Source of the DNA: Candidatus Defluviibacterium haderslevense
GTDB taxonomy: Bacteria; Bacteroidota; Bacteroidia; Chitinophagales; Saprospiraceae
DNA: 64,000 nt
NCBI GenBank assembly: GCA_016712225.1
Contig: JADJRL010000003.1
Span: 2,865,501 to 2,929,500, forward strand
Direction of reading: 5' to 3'
A program made the position numbers and the translations under genes. This document shows, piece by piece, positions 40,574 to 51,800 of the stretch (its first letter is position 1; every line of letters starts with the position of its first letter). The notes below the pieces were generated by a model. That model saw only the letters and a list, made by a program, of their open reading frames with translations, searched no databases and was not told where the DNA came from.

Positions 40574-43024
40574 ATGAAATTGAAATCTAGTTTACTGTGT
40601 TTTGTTTTTTCAGGATTTTCTATCTTGGTTTTTAGTCAACCCAATCTGGAATTATATCCTATCGGATGCCATAATTATACAGTTGCAGCATTGGGAGTGT
40701 CTGAGCCAACAGAAGCTGAATTAGTGTTAATGGAAAATTCAAATCGTCGAAGTGACAGTTTTGATATTTTAAATTATGCCATTCATCTTGATGTTAGTGA
40801 TTACAGTGGAAAATCAATTAAAGGATTTACTAATGTTGAGTTTAAAACCAAATTAGATCAGTTAAAATGGATCGTTTTGGATTTAAAAGAGTTGACCGTG
40901 GATTCCATATATTTTCGAGGTTCTAAAATAAATTATTCATATTCAGATAATATCATTGTTGCCTATTTCGGCGTATCACTAGATCAAAATATCGTAGCAT
41001 CTATTGATGTTTATTATCATGGAAATCCTACAAGAGATCCGGTATGGGGAGGTTTTTATTTTGCAGACAACTACACTTATAATTTGGGTATTGGTCTGTC
41101 TTCTACACCTCCTAATTTTGGTAAAGTGTGGTTTCCTTGTTTTGATAATTTCGTAGAACGAACCATGTATGACTATTACATTACTTCGAAATTACCTGCC
41201 AGAGCCTATTGTGTTGGAACCTTTATTAAAGAAACACAAATCGATTCTTTTAAAGTGGAACGACATTATAATATGTTGGATCAAATACCGACCTATCTTT
41301 CCAATATTGCAGTAGCAGATTATAGTGTTACTAAAACAAATCATCAAGGATTGACTAAAAATATTCCTATAGAACTTATATCTAAATCGGGAGATCAAGC
41401 CAAGATGGTAACTCAATTTGATAAATTACCAAAAGCTATTGATGCCTTTGAATTCTGGTTTGGCCCTTACCGATTTGAGCGGGTAGGATTTGCAGCCACA
41501 ACGGTAGGCGCCATGGAACATCCGACTAATGTTGCCTATCCCATATCTACTGTTTTGCAAGGTGATCTAGGTCAGAATGAAAATCTATATGCGCATGAAT
41601 TTGGACATCACTGGTGGGGTGATCTTACCACTTTAGATGATGCCAGAGATATGTGGATCAAAGAAGGAACTGCTGAGTATAGCATGCATTTATTTCATGA
41701 ATATGTATATGGGCGAGATAAATTCCTTCAAGTAGTCAAATCTAATTTAAGTGATATTTTAGCTAAAGCCCACATTAGTGATAGTTCCTATTTAGCACTT
41801 TCTCCAATGCCCTATTCGAAAACTTATGGTACGCATACGTATAGAAAAGGTGCAGCCATGATACATAATATAAGAGGCTATCTTGGAGATTCATTATATC
41901 GCAAGACATGTCATATGGTATTTGACAGTTTGACTGGGAAGTCTATGAATGCTTATGAATTCAGAGATTTCTTAACCAGAAGAAGTGGCATTGATATGAC
42001 GAACTATTTTGAAGATTACATATTTAATCCGGGGTATTGTACTTTTTATATTGATACTTTCGAAATAGCAACAAGTAATGGCCAGCATTTTGTAAGTTTA
42101 AACATAAAACAAAAAAAACATCATGCCAATCATTTATATACTGAGGTACCTGTAGAAATCAGTATGTATGACAAGGATTTTAATCGTATATTATATAAGC
42201 AAAAATTAAGTGGATCAACAACAAATGTAACACTATTAATTCCGGACCAATACAAACCAGAAGTCATTTTATTGAACGAAGATCAACGTTTGAATTTGGC
42301 AAGTTTACAAAGCAATTCCTTTGTTACTAAAACAGGTAGTATTGACTTTTCATATGCAAGCATGACTCCTGCTGTTTCTGAAATTTCAGATACCCTTTGG
42401 GTGAATATGGTTCATCATTTGGTCGGACCTTCGGAGGGTATACTAGCAAACAATATCACTAAATTATCAACGAATCATTTTTGGCAAGTAAGTGCTATTT
42501 CGCAAGGTTCTTATAAAATGACAGGCAGGGTAGAGTATAATGGTGCTGACAAGAATAGTCTGGATAACGATGTAGTCTTTGTTTCTGAAGATAGTGTTTT
42601 GCTGGTGTATAGAAAAGATTGGACCGAGACGTGGCATGAATACCCATTCTATACCAAAATAGTATTGGGTAAAACCGATCGAAAGGGATTTTTAAGAATA
42701 GATCAATTATTACCTGGTGAATATGCTATCGCCAATGGCTATCACGTTCCAAATGCAGTTCATGATGACCTACAAGTAAAAATCAATGTTTATCCTAATC
42801 CTGCTGTTCATTCAGTGACCGTCAGCGGTCTTCAGGAAAGCGAAATCAATGAAATTGTATTATACGATATCAATGGAAAATGTGTTCAGGATCACAGGAT
42901 TTCTGCAGGATGCAGCGAAGAGTCCATTGAAGTATGTGATCTCCGTCAGGGATTTTATGAACTTGTGGTATACGATCAGAAAGGTCAAAAACAGGGCTCA
43001 ACGTTTCTTGAAATTGCCCATTAA
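40574..43024 (+). CDS. M1 family metallopeptidase, T9SS-secreted
   Basis: An 816-aa aminopeptidase-like enzyme. Signal peptide (LLCFVFSGFSILVFSQ). Catalytic zinc motif HEFGHHWWGD at residue 341, with the third ligand in WIKEGTAEY about 18 residues on. GAMEHPTN near 316 stands for the GAMEN substrate-binding loop (Asn replaced by His). The C-terminal ~90 residues are a type A sorting domain (INVYPNPAVHSVTVSG, LRQGFYELVVYD). Secreted by Sec plus the type IX system; it would trim peptides outside the cell. Confidence 0.85.
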   Translation: MKLKSSLLCFVFSGFSILVFSQPNLELYPIGCHNYTVAALGVSEPTEAELVLMENSNRRSDSFDILNYAIHLDVSDYSGKSIKGFTNVEFKTKLDQLKWIVLDLKELTVDSIYFRGSKINYSYSDNIIVAYFGVSLDQNIVASIDVYYHGNPTRDPVWGGFYFADNYTYNLGIGLSSTPPNFGKVWFPCFDNFVERTMYDYYITSKLPARAYCVGTFIKETQIDSFKVERHYNMLDQIPTYLSNIAVADYSVTKTNHQGLTKNIPIELISKSGDQAKMVTQFDKLPKAIDAFEFWFGPYRFERVGFAATTVGAMEHPTNVAYPISTVLQGDLGQNENLYAHEFGHHWWGDLTTLDDARDMWIKEGTAEYSMHLFHEYVYGRDKFLQVVKSNLSDILAKAHISDSSYLALSPMPYSKTYGTHTYRKGAAMIHNIRGYLGDSLYRKTCHMVFDSLTGKSMNAYEFRDFLTRRSGIDMTNYFEDYIFNPGYCTFYIDTFEIATSNGQHFVSLNIKQKKHHANHLYTEVPVEISMYDKDFNRILYKQKLSGSTTNVTLLIPDQYKPEVILLNEDQRLNLASLQSNSFVTKTGSIDFSYASMTPAVSEISDTLWVNMVHHLVGPSEGILANNITKLSTNHFWQVSAISQGSYKMTGRVEYNGADKNSLDNDVVFVSEDSVLLVYRKDWTETWHEYPFYTKIVLGKTDRKGFLRIDQLLPGEYAIANGYHVPNAVHDDLQVKINVYPNPAVHSVTVSGLQESEINEIVLYDINGKCVQDHRISAGCSEESIEVCDLRQGFYELVVYDQKGQKQGSTFLEIAH

Positions 43025-43156
43025 TATGTTTTTTTTAATTTTTTTCAAAAAACATTTGGAAAAACTAGGATTTTTTGACATTGCGAAGCAACAAAAGACC
43101 AGTATCTTGGATTATGTATGTATAATAACCTTCATCTAAATTTTAAAAAGTTAATT

Positions 43157-44800
43157 ATGAAACAAAAGTTTATTCATTTTATCCTTACTGCACTTCTGCC
43201 TTTAATGGCTTTTAGCCAACCCAATTTGGTTGACTTTAAAATGTATGGTACGGTATACAATACCAATAAAGAACCTGTTGCTGAATGGCCAGTAACAATC
43301 CAAGGCGATAATAAAGCAATTTGGACTTTAAAAACAGATAAAAACGGATTCTACAAACAATTAGTGTCTGTACCTGAAAAACCATCTACTGTATTTGAAA
43401 TAACTGTGATTGATCCTTGTTCAAGAGCACCTATCGTTCAAAAAATGGAATCTAAAGCTGGTTCAGACTTTAGGGATTTTATTATCTGTGCAATTAACTC
43501 CGGAAATCCTTGTCGAGTTTATTTTAAATTTAGTCAAATAAAAGGATCCCAAGCTGTAGAATTTTTCGCACAACCGGAAATTAAAGGCGCGACCTACAAA
43601 TGGGATTTCGGTGATGGCGAAGTAGGGGAAGGTTTTCAAACAACTCATAAATATGCAAAAGAAGGAAATTATGTTGTTGTGCTTCATGTAGAATCTCCAA
43701 CATGCGTTGGTGATTATAAAGCAGAAGTTAAAGTAGAGACTGTAGTGACCAATCCACCTAAACCACCTAAAGTAAATGTAGAAGCTCACTGTTGTGGAAC
43801 AATACAGATTCAATCTGCACCTAGTACTACAAATACATCATCCAATACATTCAAGTTTACAGCTCGTGGTGACTACAAAATAGGTGAAGTAACTTGGGAT
43901 TTTGGCGATGGAGAAAAAGGCAGCGGAATAGAGGTGGTTCACACCTATGCTAAACCAGGAAAATATTTAGTGACTGCAACAATAGCAGGTGAATTCTGTA
44001 AAGTGGAAATTAAAAATTGGTTGCATGTGTCTGATGTCGTAACACCGAACCCATGTCCTATAGATTTTAATTTTAAATTTTCTGGATTAGAAGCCTTTTT
44101 TGCTTCCAACTTTACAGCCAAACCAGACAAATTTGAATGGTCATTTGGAGATGGAACGACATCATCAGATTTAAATCCTAGTCACAAATATGCCAAAGAA
44201 GGTGAGTATAAAGTTATCTTAAGGGCAGTATTTAATGGTGTGGAATGTAGTATTGAAAAAATTATTAAGGTTACCACAGGTGTGAATCCTTCAGTTTGTC
44301 CTTTTGATTTTCAATTTAAATCCTCTGGTTTAGAAGCACAGTTCCAATCTACGTTTAAAGAGAAACCTGAAAAATTTATTTGGTATTTTGGAGATGGGGG
44401 TTCATCATCAGACGCAAATCCGGGACATCAATATCCTAAAGCAGGAGAATACCGTGTCGTTTTAGTTGCTGTATTTAATGGAAAAGAATGTAGAATTGAG
44501 AAAATCATTAAAATCTCCAATGGCATCAATCCTAATCCCGTAAGTATCGAAATAGTAGAAGTAGAGCCAAATCCAGTAATAGATGATGCCATAGTAGTTA
44601 TTAAAAGTGATCAAAAAGTTCAAGTAACACTTGTAGTAGCTGATGTCAATGGAGTGAGTATGAAAAAACAACTCGTTGACTTAGAAGCCGGATTAAATAA
44701 AGTACAGGTAATAACTAAAGACCTCAGACCAGGTACTTATTTAGTTTATCTATATTATAATGGTGCAATTATAGCCAAAGAAAAGTTTCAACGATTATAA
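43157..44800 (+). CDS. PKD-repeat protein with T9SS sorting domain
   Basis: About 547 aa from the ATG at 43157, which starts the signal peptide (MKQKFIHFILTALLPLMAFSQ); the upstream start at 43118 does not. A carboxypeptidase-regulatory-like domain (~25-115) is followed by four PKD domains (WDFGDGEVGEGFQ; WDFGDGEKGSGIE; WSFGDGTTSSDLN; WYFGDGGSSSDAN). The last two are alike in most of ~75 residues, so one arose by duplication. A sorting domain (VEPNPVIDDAIVVIKS) closes it. Probably an adhesion or matrix protein. Confidence 0.85.
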   Translation: MKQKFIHFILTALLPLMAFSQPNLVDFKMYGTVYNTNKEPVAEWPVTIQGDNKAIWTLKTDKNGFYKQLVSVPEKPSTVFEITVIDPCSRAPIVQKMESKAGSDFRDFIICAINSGNPCRVYFKFSQIKGSQAVEFFAQPEIKGATYKWDFGDGEVGEGFQTTHKYAKEGNYVVVLHVESPTCVGDYKAEVKVETVVTNPPKPPKVNVEAHCCGTIQIQSAPSTTNTSSNTFKFTARGDYKIGEVTWDFGDGEKGSGIEVVHTYAKPGKYLVTATIAGEFCKVEIKNWLHVSDVVTPNPCPIDFNFKFSGLEAFFASNFTAKPDKFEWSFGDGTTSSDLNPSHKYAKEGEYKVILRAVFNGVECSIEKIIKVTTGVNPSVCPFDFQFKSSGLEAQFQSTFKEKPEKFIWYFGDGGSSSDANPGHQYPKAGEYRVVLVAVFNGKECRIEKIIKISNGINPNPVSIEIVEVEPNPVIDDAIVVIKSDQKVQVTLVVADVNGVSMKKQLVDLEAGLNKVQVITKDLRPGTYLVYLYYNGAIIAKEKFQRL

Positions 44801-44822
44801 ACTATCTACTACTTTAATATAT

Positions 44823-44861
44823 AAGAGCTGTTTGAGACATCAAGCGGCTCTTTTTTTTTTG
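44823..44861 (+). terminator. Terminator after PKD gene
   Basis: AAGAGCTG (44823-44830) pairs with CGGCTCTT (44845-44852), one wobble, and a run of T follows. 23 bases after the stop codon. Confidence 0.85.
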
Positions 44862-45035
44862 AAAAAAAGTCAATTACGATTATGAATTAAAAATTGTGAT
44901 CTGTGATTTGATGAATTTATTCTCGTATTTGGTAATTGATTTCGTAATTCGTAATTAATTCTGTAAATCGAAATGGATCATGCGTAATTGTATAAGATTT
45001 TCAACTCTTTTCAAAATTCGCTGTTCTCTTAACTT

Positions 45036-46829
45036 ATGGCAGAAAAACCGAAAATCAGTAAAGAGGGCTTATTAAAGGCATACCGTATACTTAGATTTAT
45101 AAAACCCTATAAATGGTCTTTTTTGTTGGGGATGTTGTGTTTGGTTGTTTCCAGTTCTATGTTTATGATTTTTCCCGGAGCAGCTGGAGAAATGGCTAAT
45201 GCAGCTATTGGTAAGGGTACCTGGAATATTTCAGTTGAAAAATTTGGTCTGATTTTTTTAGTGATTCTTATTATTCAAGGAGTTCTATCTTTTTTTAGAA
45301 CCATATTTTTTGCAAGAGTAAGTGAAAAAGGCGTTGCGGATGTCAGAACAGCTTTATACCAGAAATTAATAACACAGGATATAAGTTATTTTGAACAACA
45401 CAGGGTAGGGGAATTGACCAGTCGATTGACAGCGGATGTAGAACAATTGCAATCCGCATTTTCGATAACTCTGGCAGAGTTTATCAGGCAAATTGTTGTG
45501 CTAGTCATAGGCATTATTATTATTGCATGGATGGCTCCTAAATTATCACTGATTATGGTGCTTACATTTCCGGTGATCGTTATTTGTTCCATGTATTTCG
45601 GAAGGTATATTCGAACTTTATCAAAAGCTCGTCAGGATCGATTGGCAGAAACCAATATCATTGTGGAGGAAAGTTTTCAATCTTTTCATACCGTGAAAGC
45701 CTTTACTAATGAGCGATTTGAACTCCATCGATTTTCTAAAGCGATTGATGAAATGGTTGTTATTTCCATGAATTATGCAAAGATGCGTGGTCTGTTTTTT
45801 ATTTTCATAATTACAGTATTATTCGGTGGACTGTTTTTTATTCTTTGGCGTGGTGCCCTTTTAGTTCAAGCCGGAGAAATGCAAGCCGGAGATTTATTTT
45901 CGTTCATTATTTATACCGGAATTATTGGTGGCGCAATAGCAGGAATTGGTAATTTATATTCGACTTTAGCAGGATCAATAGGTGCGACGGAGCGTATTCA
46001 GGATATTTTGGATAGAGGCCAGGAGATTGATATGGATCCTTATTCGGATCAACAAATAGCTGAGATTCCTAGAATAGATATTGAAGGTAGTATTGAATAT
46101 AGGGAAGTTCGTTTTTCTTATCCTTCACGAATGGATGTTGAAGTATTGCATAACATAAGTTTTACGGTTACCAAGGGTCAACGAATTGCCTTGGTCGGAT
46201 CCAGTGGAGCTGGAAAATCAACCATTATACAATTGCTCATGAGGTTCTATGATTGTAACGGCGGAGCTATATATATTGATGGAAAAAACTGCAATGATTA
46301 TAATATTACTGCTTACCGAAAAAACATTGCTATAGTTCCTCAAGAAATACTTTTATTTGGTGGGACCATACGTGAAAATATTTTATACGGTAAGCCTGAT
46401 GCAAGCGAAGCGGAAATCCTCCAAGCAGCGGACCAATCTAATTCATTAGATTTTATTGAATCATTTCCTGATGGCTTTCAAACGATAGTTGGTGAACGAG
46501 GCATAAAATTAAGTGGTGGACAAAAGCAACGAATTGCGATAGCACGAGCTATTTTGCGTAATCCCGCTATTCTTATTTTGGATGAAGCTACTTCCTCATT
46601 GGATGCAGAATCTGAAAAGTTAGTCCAGGATGCTTTGGATAAATTAATGAAAAACAGAACATCAATTATTATTGCACATCGATTGTCCACCATTAGAGAA
46701 GCTGATTGCATTTATGTTCTTAGAGATGGAACCATCGCAGAATCCGGAACTCACGAACTCTTATTAGATAAGCCTAATGGAATATACAAGAATTTGGTTA
46801 ACTTACAATTAAGTCAATCTGAGTCTTAG
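45036..46829 (+). CDS. ABC exporter, MsbA-like
   Basis: A 597-aa half-transporter: six membrane segments in residues 1-330, then an ATPase domain with Walker A VGSSGAGKST (~388), Q-loop IVPQEI, signature LSGGQKQR (~491), Walker B ILILDEATSSLD and H-loop AHRLST. The family exports lipid A or drugs; MsbA is the best guess because of the length and the single copy, but a multidrug role cannot be excluded. It is followed by a barrel protein and murB on the same strand. Confidence 0.88.
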   Translation: MAEKPKISKEGLLKAYRILRFIKPYKWSFLLGMLCLVVSSSMFMIFPGAAGEMANAAIGKGTWNISVEKFGLIFLVILIIQGVLSFFRTIFFARVSEKGVADVRTALYQKLITQDISYFEQHRVGELTSRLTADVEQLQSAFSITLAEFIRQIVVLVIGIIIIAWMAPKLSLIMVLTFPVIVICSMYFGRYIRTLSKARQDRLAETNIIVEESFQSFHTVKAFTNERFELHRFSKAIDEMVVISMNYAKMRGLFFIFIITVLFGGLFFILWRGALLVQAGEMQAGDLFSFIIYTGIIGGAIAGIGNLYSTLAGSIGATERIQDILDRGQEIDMDPYSDQQIAEIPRIDIEGSIEYREVRFSYPSRMDVEVLHNISFTVTKGQRIALVGSSGAGKSTIIQLLMRFYDCNGGAIYIDGKNCNDYNITAYRKNIAIVPQEILLFGGTIRENILYGKPDASEAEILQAADQSNSLDFIESFPDGFQTIVGERGIKLSGGQKQRIAIARAILRNPAILILDEATSSLDAESEKLVQDALDKLMKNRTSIIIAHRLSTIREADCIYVLRDGTIAESGTHELLLDKPNGIYKNLVNLQLSQSES

Positions 46830-46883
46830 TTTTTTTTGTTTAATATAGAGAATCCAATTATCTTTCCAAAAAAAATGACGATT

Positions 46884-47513
46884 ATGCGAAAGCAATTGTT
46901 TATCATGATTTCTTTTTTATGCTGCGTGTCTACGTATGGTCAATTCAGCCATAAAATGATTATTGGATTTGATTTTTATCAAAAATATAGAAACCCTCAG
47001 GAATCTAAGATTAATGATGATTCAAGATCTTCAGGCAATGTCATTTTAGCAATACCTATTGGTTATAGTTTAGCCATTGGAAAGAATAATGTTTCATTTT
47101 CTGCTGAAGCCAGTGCCAATATAGCGCCCTTGGCATTTGATGCTGGTCAATACAAAGGGCTGGGTGCTTTATCATTTCCATTGTTAGCCAAATTAAATTT
47201 CGGTGCATTAAGTGGATTTAGCAAAAACAAATTGTTAGGATATTCTATTGGTGGTGGAATTCAATTCAATAGAACTGAATTATTCGGATTGACAAAAAAA
47301 TATAACGTTTTAGAACGAAATTTTTTTCCAACATATGTTGGTGAATTAGGGGTCGGTGGAGGTGTTAGTGGATTGAATGTAATACTTTATTTTAGAGTCG
47401 GTGCTGCTGCCCAAGATGCATTTTCATTTAATAGTGGATTGATTTTTAATGTTGATCTTTATAAAACCAAAACAAAAGTGCCGAAGAAACCAAAATTAAG
47501 TAGTATGACTTAA
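46884..47513 (+). CDS. Outer-membrane beta-barrel protein
   Basis: About 209 aa from the ATG at 46884 (MRKQLFIMISFLCCVSTYGQ, a signal peptide); the start at 46836 puts 16 charged residues before it. The mature part is barrel-like, with alternating strands (VILAIPIGYSLAIG, KNNVSFSAEASANIAP, LLGYSIGGGIQFNRTELFG, NVILYFRVGAA). The Gly-rich strands resemble small OmpW or PorT-like proteins. Lies between the exporter and murB; function unknown. Confidence 0.6.
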   Translation: MRKQLFIMISFLCCVSTYGQFSHKMIIGFDFYQKYRNPQESKINDDSRSSGNVILAIPIGYSLAIGKNNVSFSAEASANIAPLAFDAGQYKGLGALSFPLLAKLNFGALSGFSKNKLLGYSIGGGIQFNRTELFGLTKKYNVLERNFFPTYVGELGVGGGVSGLNVILYFRVGAAAQDAFSFNSGLIFNVDLYKTKTKVPKKPKLSSMT

Positions 47514-47529
47514 TGTTAAATCATTATAC

Positions 47530-48531
47530 ATGTCAGAGATTTCATTAAAAAAATATAACACCTTCAATATAGACGCTACGTGTCAAGAAATTCACTTTAT
47601 TAAACAAGTGAATGATTTGGAATTGTTTTTTGGAATGTCGCCCGATCAATATTACATACTTGGAGGTGGAAGTAATGTATTGTTACTTGATAACATTCAT
47701 AAAATCATTTTGAAAAATGAGATTAAAGGGATTGAGCTTATTCATGATCTCGATCACGAAGTTGTACTGCGAGTTGGTGGAGGAGAAATCTGGAATGATA
47801 TGGTTCAATGGAGTGTAGAACATCATTATTCTGGAATTGAAAATCTAAGTTTGATTCCCGGGACAGTGGGAGCTGCACCGGTACAAAACATAGGGGCTTA
47901 TGGAGTAGAATTAAAAGATGTTTTGGTCCGTGTTGAAGGTGTAAACATTACGGAAGGCAAAATAATGACCATTAATAATGTCGGATGTCAATTTGGTTAC
48001 AGGGATAGTATTTTTAAACATGAATTGAAAGATGTTTTTTTTATTACCCATATACATTTAAAGTTATCTAAGATTCCTAAATTAAATATTGATTATGCTG
48101 CACTAAAGCAAGAACTTGATCAATTAAATATATTTACTCCGACTGCAAAGGATATCAGTGAAGTTGTAACAAAAATTCGCAAACAAAAATTACCCGATCC
48201 TGCTATAATAGGTAATGCAGGAAGTTTTTTTAAAAACACGACCATCAGCAAAAATAAGTACGATTTGCTTTTAAAGAATTACCCAACTATCCCTATGTAT
48301 CCGGTAGATGATGATACGGTCAAAATACCTTCCGCATGGCTCATTGAACAAGCGGGATGGAAGGGTTATAGGTATGGAGATGCCGGATGTCATGAAAAAC
48401 AGGCATTGGTTTTAGTAAATTATGGGAATGCTTCAGGAAAGAACATTTACGACCTTGCCTTGCAAATTATAGCAAGTGTAGAACAGAAATTTGGTGTTCG
48501 CTTGACTATGGAAGTGAATTTGTGGAATTGA
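47530..48531 (+). CDS. murB: UDP-N-acetylmuramate dehydrogenase
   Basis: A 333-aa FAD enzyme (EC 1.3.1.98) that reduces UDP-GlcNAc-enolpyruvate to UDP-MurNAc in cell-wall synthesis. Seen: LGGGSNVLLL (FAD motif), NLSLIPGTVGAAPVQNIGAYGVEL, QFGYRDSIFK, GNAGSFFKN and the C-terminal AWLIEQAGWKG, GDAGCHEKQALVLVNYGNASG. The Ser of GSFFKN is the catalytic proton donor. Typical type I length. Confidence 0.95.
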   Translation: MSEISLKKYNTFNIDATCQEIHFIKQVNDLELFFGMSPDQYYILGGGSNVLLLDNIHKIILKNEIKGIELIHDLDHEVVLRVGGGEIWNDMVQWSVEHHYSGIENLSLIPGTVGAAPVQNIGAYGVELKDVLVRVEGVNITEGKIMTINNVGCQFGYRDSIFKHELKDVFFITHIHLKLSKIPKLNIDYAALKQELDQLNIFTPTAKDISEVVTKIRKQKLPDPAIIGNAGSFFKNTTISKNKYDLLLKNYPTIPMYPVDDDTVKIPSAWLIEQAGWKGYRYGDAGCHEKQALVLVNYGNASGKNIYDLALQIIASVEQKFGVRLTMEVNLWN

Positions 48532-48874
48532 ATTTTTTTTAATTTTTAAGGATATTTCTTAGGATCATTCTTTTTGAAATCTTCAAGACTTTTTGAGGGT
48601 ATTAATTCATTCACCAACTTTCTTAAATGGCTTAATGGTGTGAATTTCGAGGATTTTTAAGATTTCATTTTTTCAATAAAATATTTATATAATATTAAAA
48701 TAGAGTAATTTATATATTATTTTATTATTTAATTTTAAATTTTTTTTTCTTTTATTTTAAAAATTCATAACTTTAAACGCAAACTCAAACTTAATTTCAA
48801 TATTGAGTGTAATCCCATGTTTATTTCGAATTCAATTCGAATAGGAATTCCATTGTATAACATAAATCATAAAA
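48532..48874. other. Non-coding stretch
   Basis: About 340 bases, very AT-rich with long T runs. No frame or RNA was recognised. A TAACTTTA sequence near 48768 resembles a -7 element of the LRR gene. Confidence 0.4.
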
Positions 48875-51800
48875 ATGCAGTTTGTCATTGCTATTTTTTT
48901 ATTTTTAGTTTATTCATATCCGGTAGAGGCTAAGGTCAATGCCCCTTTATGTATGTGTTCAAGATCAGCTGATTCCTTGACCCTGGTCAAACTATACAAT
49001 GCTACTAACGGTGCTTCTTGGTCGATAACATGGAAGCTAAATCAACCCATGACCACTTGGTTTGGTGTCAGCCTTGATCCTGCCTCTGGGTGTGTGCGTT
49101 CTTTATTATTGGGTGATAATAACCTTGATGGTGAAATACCGGTGGAATTAGGCCAACTCATGAATTTAAGATATTTAAGTTTGTATCAAAATAAGTTGCA
49201 TGGTGTAATTCCGAGTTCCATTGGAAATATTCCAGCCCTTGAAGAAATAAACTTGGATGAAAACCTATTGACTGGAAATCTTTCAGCTAGTTTTGGAAAT
49301 TCAAGCTCAATCAAATTAATTTCTATCACCAATAATTTACTGAATGGCAACTTTCCATTGTCACTTACCAATAATACCAATTTATTTGAAATCAATCTCA
49401 GTAATAATAATCTAAAAGGTACAATACCGGTAGAATTGTCACGAATGTCTTCATTAAGATATTTGAATTTGAGTAATAATTTTTTTGAAGGAAGTATTCC
49501 GAGTTCTATTGGAACGATGACTAATTTGCGTGAAATTTACTTACAAAATAATTATTTTAGTGGCGGCTTACCTCAAAACATGTCAAATTTAATTCAATTA
49601 AAACATGTTTGGCTGTTTAATAATCAGTTTACAGGATTAGTACCTGATATGACTTCTGCTCAATTGAGTAGTTTAAGAATTGAAAATAATTTATTTACAG
49701 ATATTCCTGATTATAGTGTTTTGAGAACTTGGGGTAATAGTGCTCCATTTGGTTTAGTGATTGAAAATAATTTATTTACTTTCGAAGATTTAATTCCTTT
49801 GCAAAAATTACCCCCTAATTATTATTTTGATTTTACTCCACAGAAACCCATTTATATAGACCCTATACTTTATATTCAAAAAGGTTCGAATTATTTAATT
49901 AGACTTTATGTAGATCCATCCATTACTGATAGTAATTATAAGTGGTTTAAAGATTCTGCAGTAATTTATATTACCAATGAGAATTCATACCAATTGGTTC
50001 AGGTTTCGGAAAGTGATGAAGGATATTATTCTGGTAATGTCGGTAATCCTTTGATACCCGGATTTGAATTGCAAATTGCAAGAACACGAGTCGTAGTAAA
50101 TCAATTAGAAAAATGTAATAAGCCGGCTGCAGGAAAATATTGTGACGAACCTGCTGCGTTTTGTAATACTGAAGATTTGCATAACTATTGTGGTAGTCTT
50201 GGTCAAAATGATACCATCAACAATAAAGATTTTATTTGTGATACAACGGGAAGATTGGAAAATCCAAATTGGATTGCATTTGTTGCCTCGGTTGATAGTA
50301 TTATATTTGAAATATTTCCCATTAATTGTCAGGAAAGTATAATAGATGGCAAAAGTTATTCAGGACTGCAAGCTGGTATTTGGAGTACTTGCAAGGAATC
50401 TCAAAATGAGAAGTTGTATTGCCAATCCATTTGTCAGGATCAACCTTTTTTTATAGGTGGTAAGGGATTTAAGGAGGGTGAAAGATATTTATTAGTTATA
50501 GATGGATGTGAAGGTAGCTTTTGCGAATATCAAATTAAAGTTATAGCAGGAAAGTCTACGTTTAATTTTAAAACCCCAGGGACTATAAATGGTGATCGTG
50601 CTTTTTGTCCAGATACTTTGGAACACACATTTAGTGTTTCAAAAGTCATAGGTGCAGAACAGTACTTGTGGAGTATTAATGATACTTTGAATAAAATAAG
50701 TGCAGATACATTTATTGTACTTAAAAATATTAAATCAGGCATTTACAAAATTTCAGTTCGAGGATTTAATTATTGTGATACGACCACAGAATCTTTTACA
50801 ACGTTTCAAGTTTTTCCAACATTAAATACTACAAATTTTGATATCCAAAAATCTGGCAGAGATTCTATATATCAAGTAAAATTTAATGTTACAGGTGGAA
50901 CAAAACCATATACAATTGATAAAGGATTTGGAATTCTGGATTCATTAAATGATGTATTTGTATCAGAGTACCAATTATGTAATACGGCATATAATTTTGA
51001 AATTAGGGATAAACGTGAATGTGTTATAAAAGTGTCTGGGTTCGAGAATTGTAATTGTCATTCCAGTGCCGGCACAATGCCTAATGATACTTTGATGGTA
51101 TGTGAAGGTCAAAATTTTACAGTAAAGAATTCTGGAAATGAAATAAAGGATTCAGGAGATGTTTCTGTATTTATTATTTATTCAAATATCAATAATCCAA
51201 TAGGCAGTATTGTAAAAACCAGTACTTCAGGTTTATTCCCTTATGATCCAAGTAATTTTAAATTTAATATACCGTTTTACATTTCATACGCGATCAGTCG
51301 GCCTAATAATTCAGGGAAAATTAATTTGGGTCACCCATGTTTAAGCATTTCATCTCCACAAGTTGTCTATTTTAGGGCGAAGCCCATTGTGTTTGCAGGT
51401 ACTGACAGATCATTTTGTGAATTAAATGGTGAATTAATGAGTAGTGGAAGTTTTATATCCGGAAAATGGAAATTAATATCCGGACCCTCAAAAGTGAATA
51501 TTATTAATATCGATAGTTTTAAAACTACTGTAAATGTAGATTCTCTAGGCATTTTTGTATTTGCATTTGAAGGATCCAATAAATATTGTACAGGTACGGA
51601 TCAGGTAAAAATGACGTTTACCAATAAATTTGTTCCTCAAATTACAGGATATTATTATCACTGCGCAGGTCAAAATACCTTACTTGACGCGGGTGAGAAC
51701 CATTTACAATATAAATGGTCAAATGGAGATACTACAAGAATTGCACAGATTAAGCAAACTGGCGATGTCTGTGTTACTGTGACTAATGATGCCAATTGTG

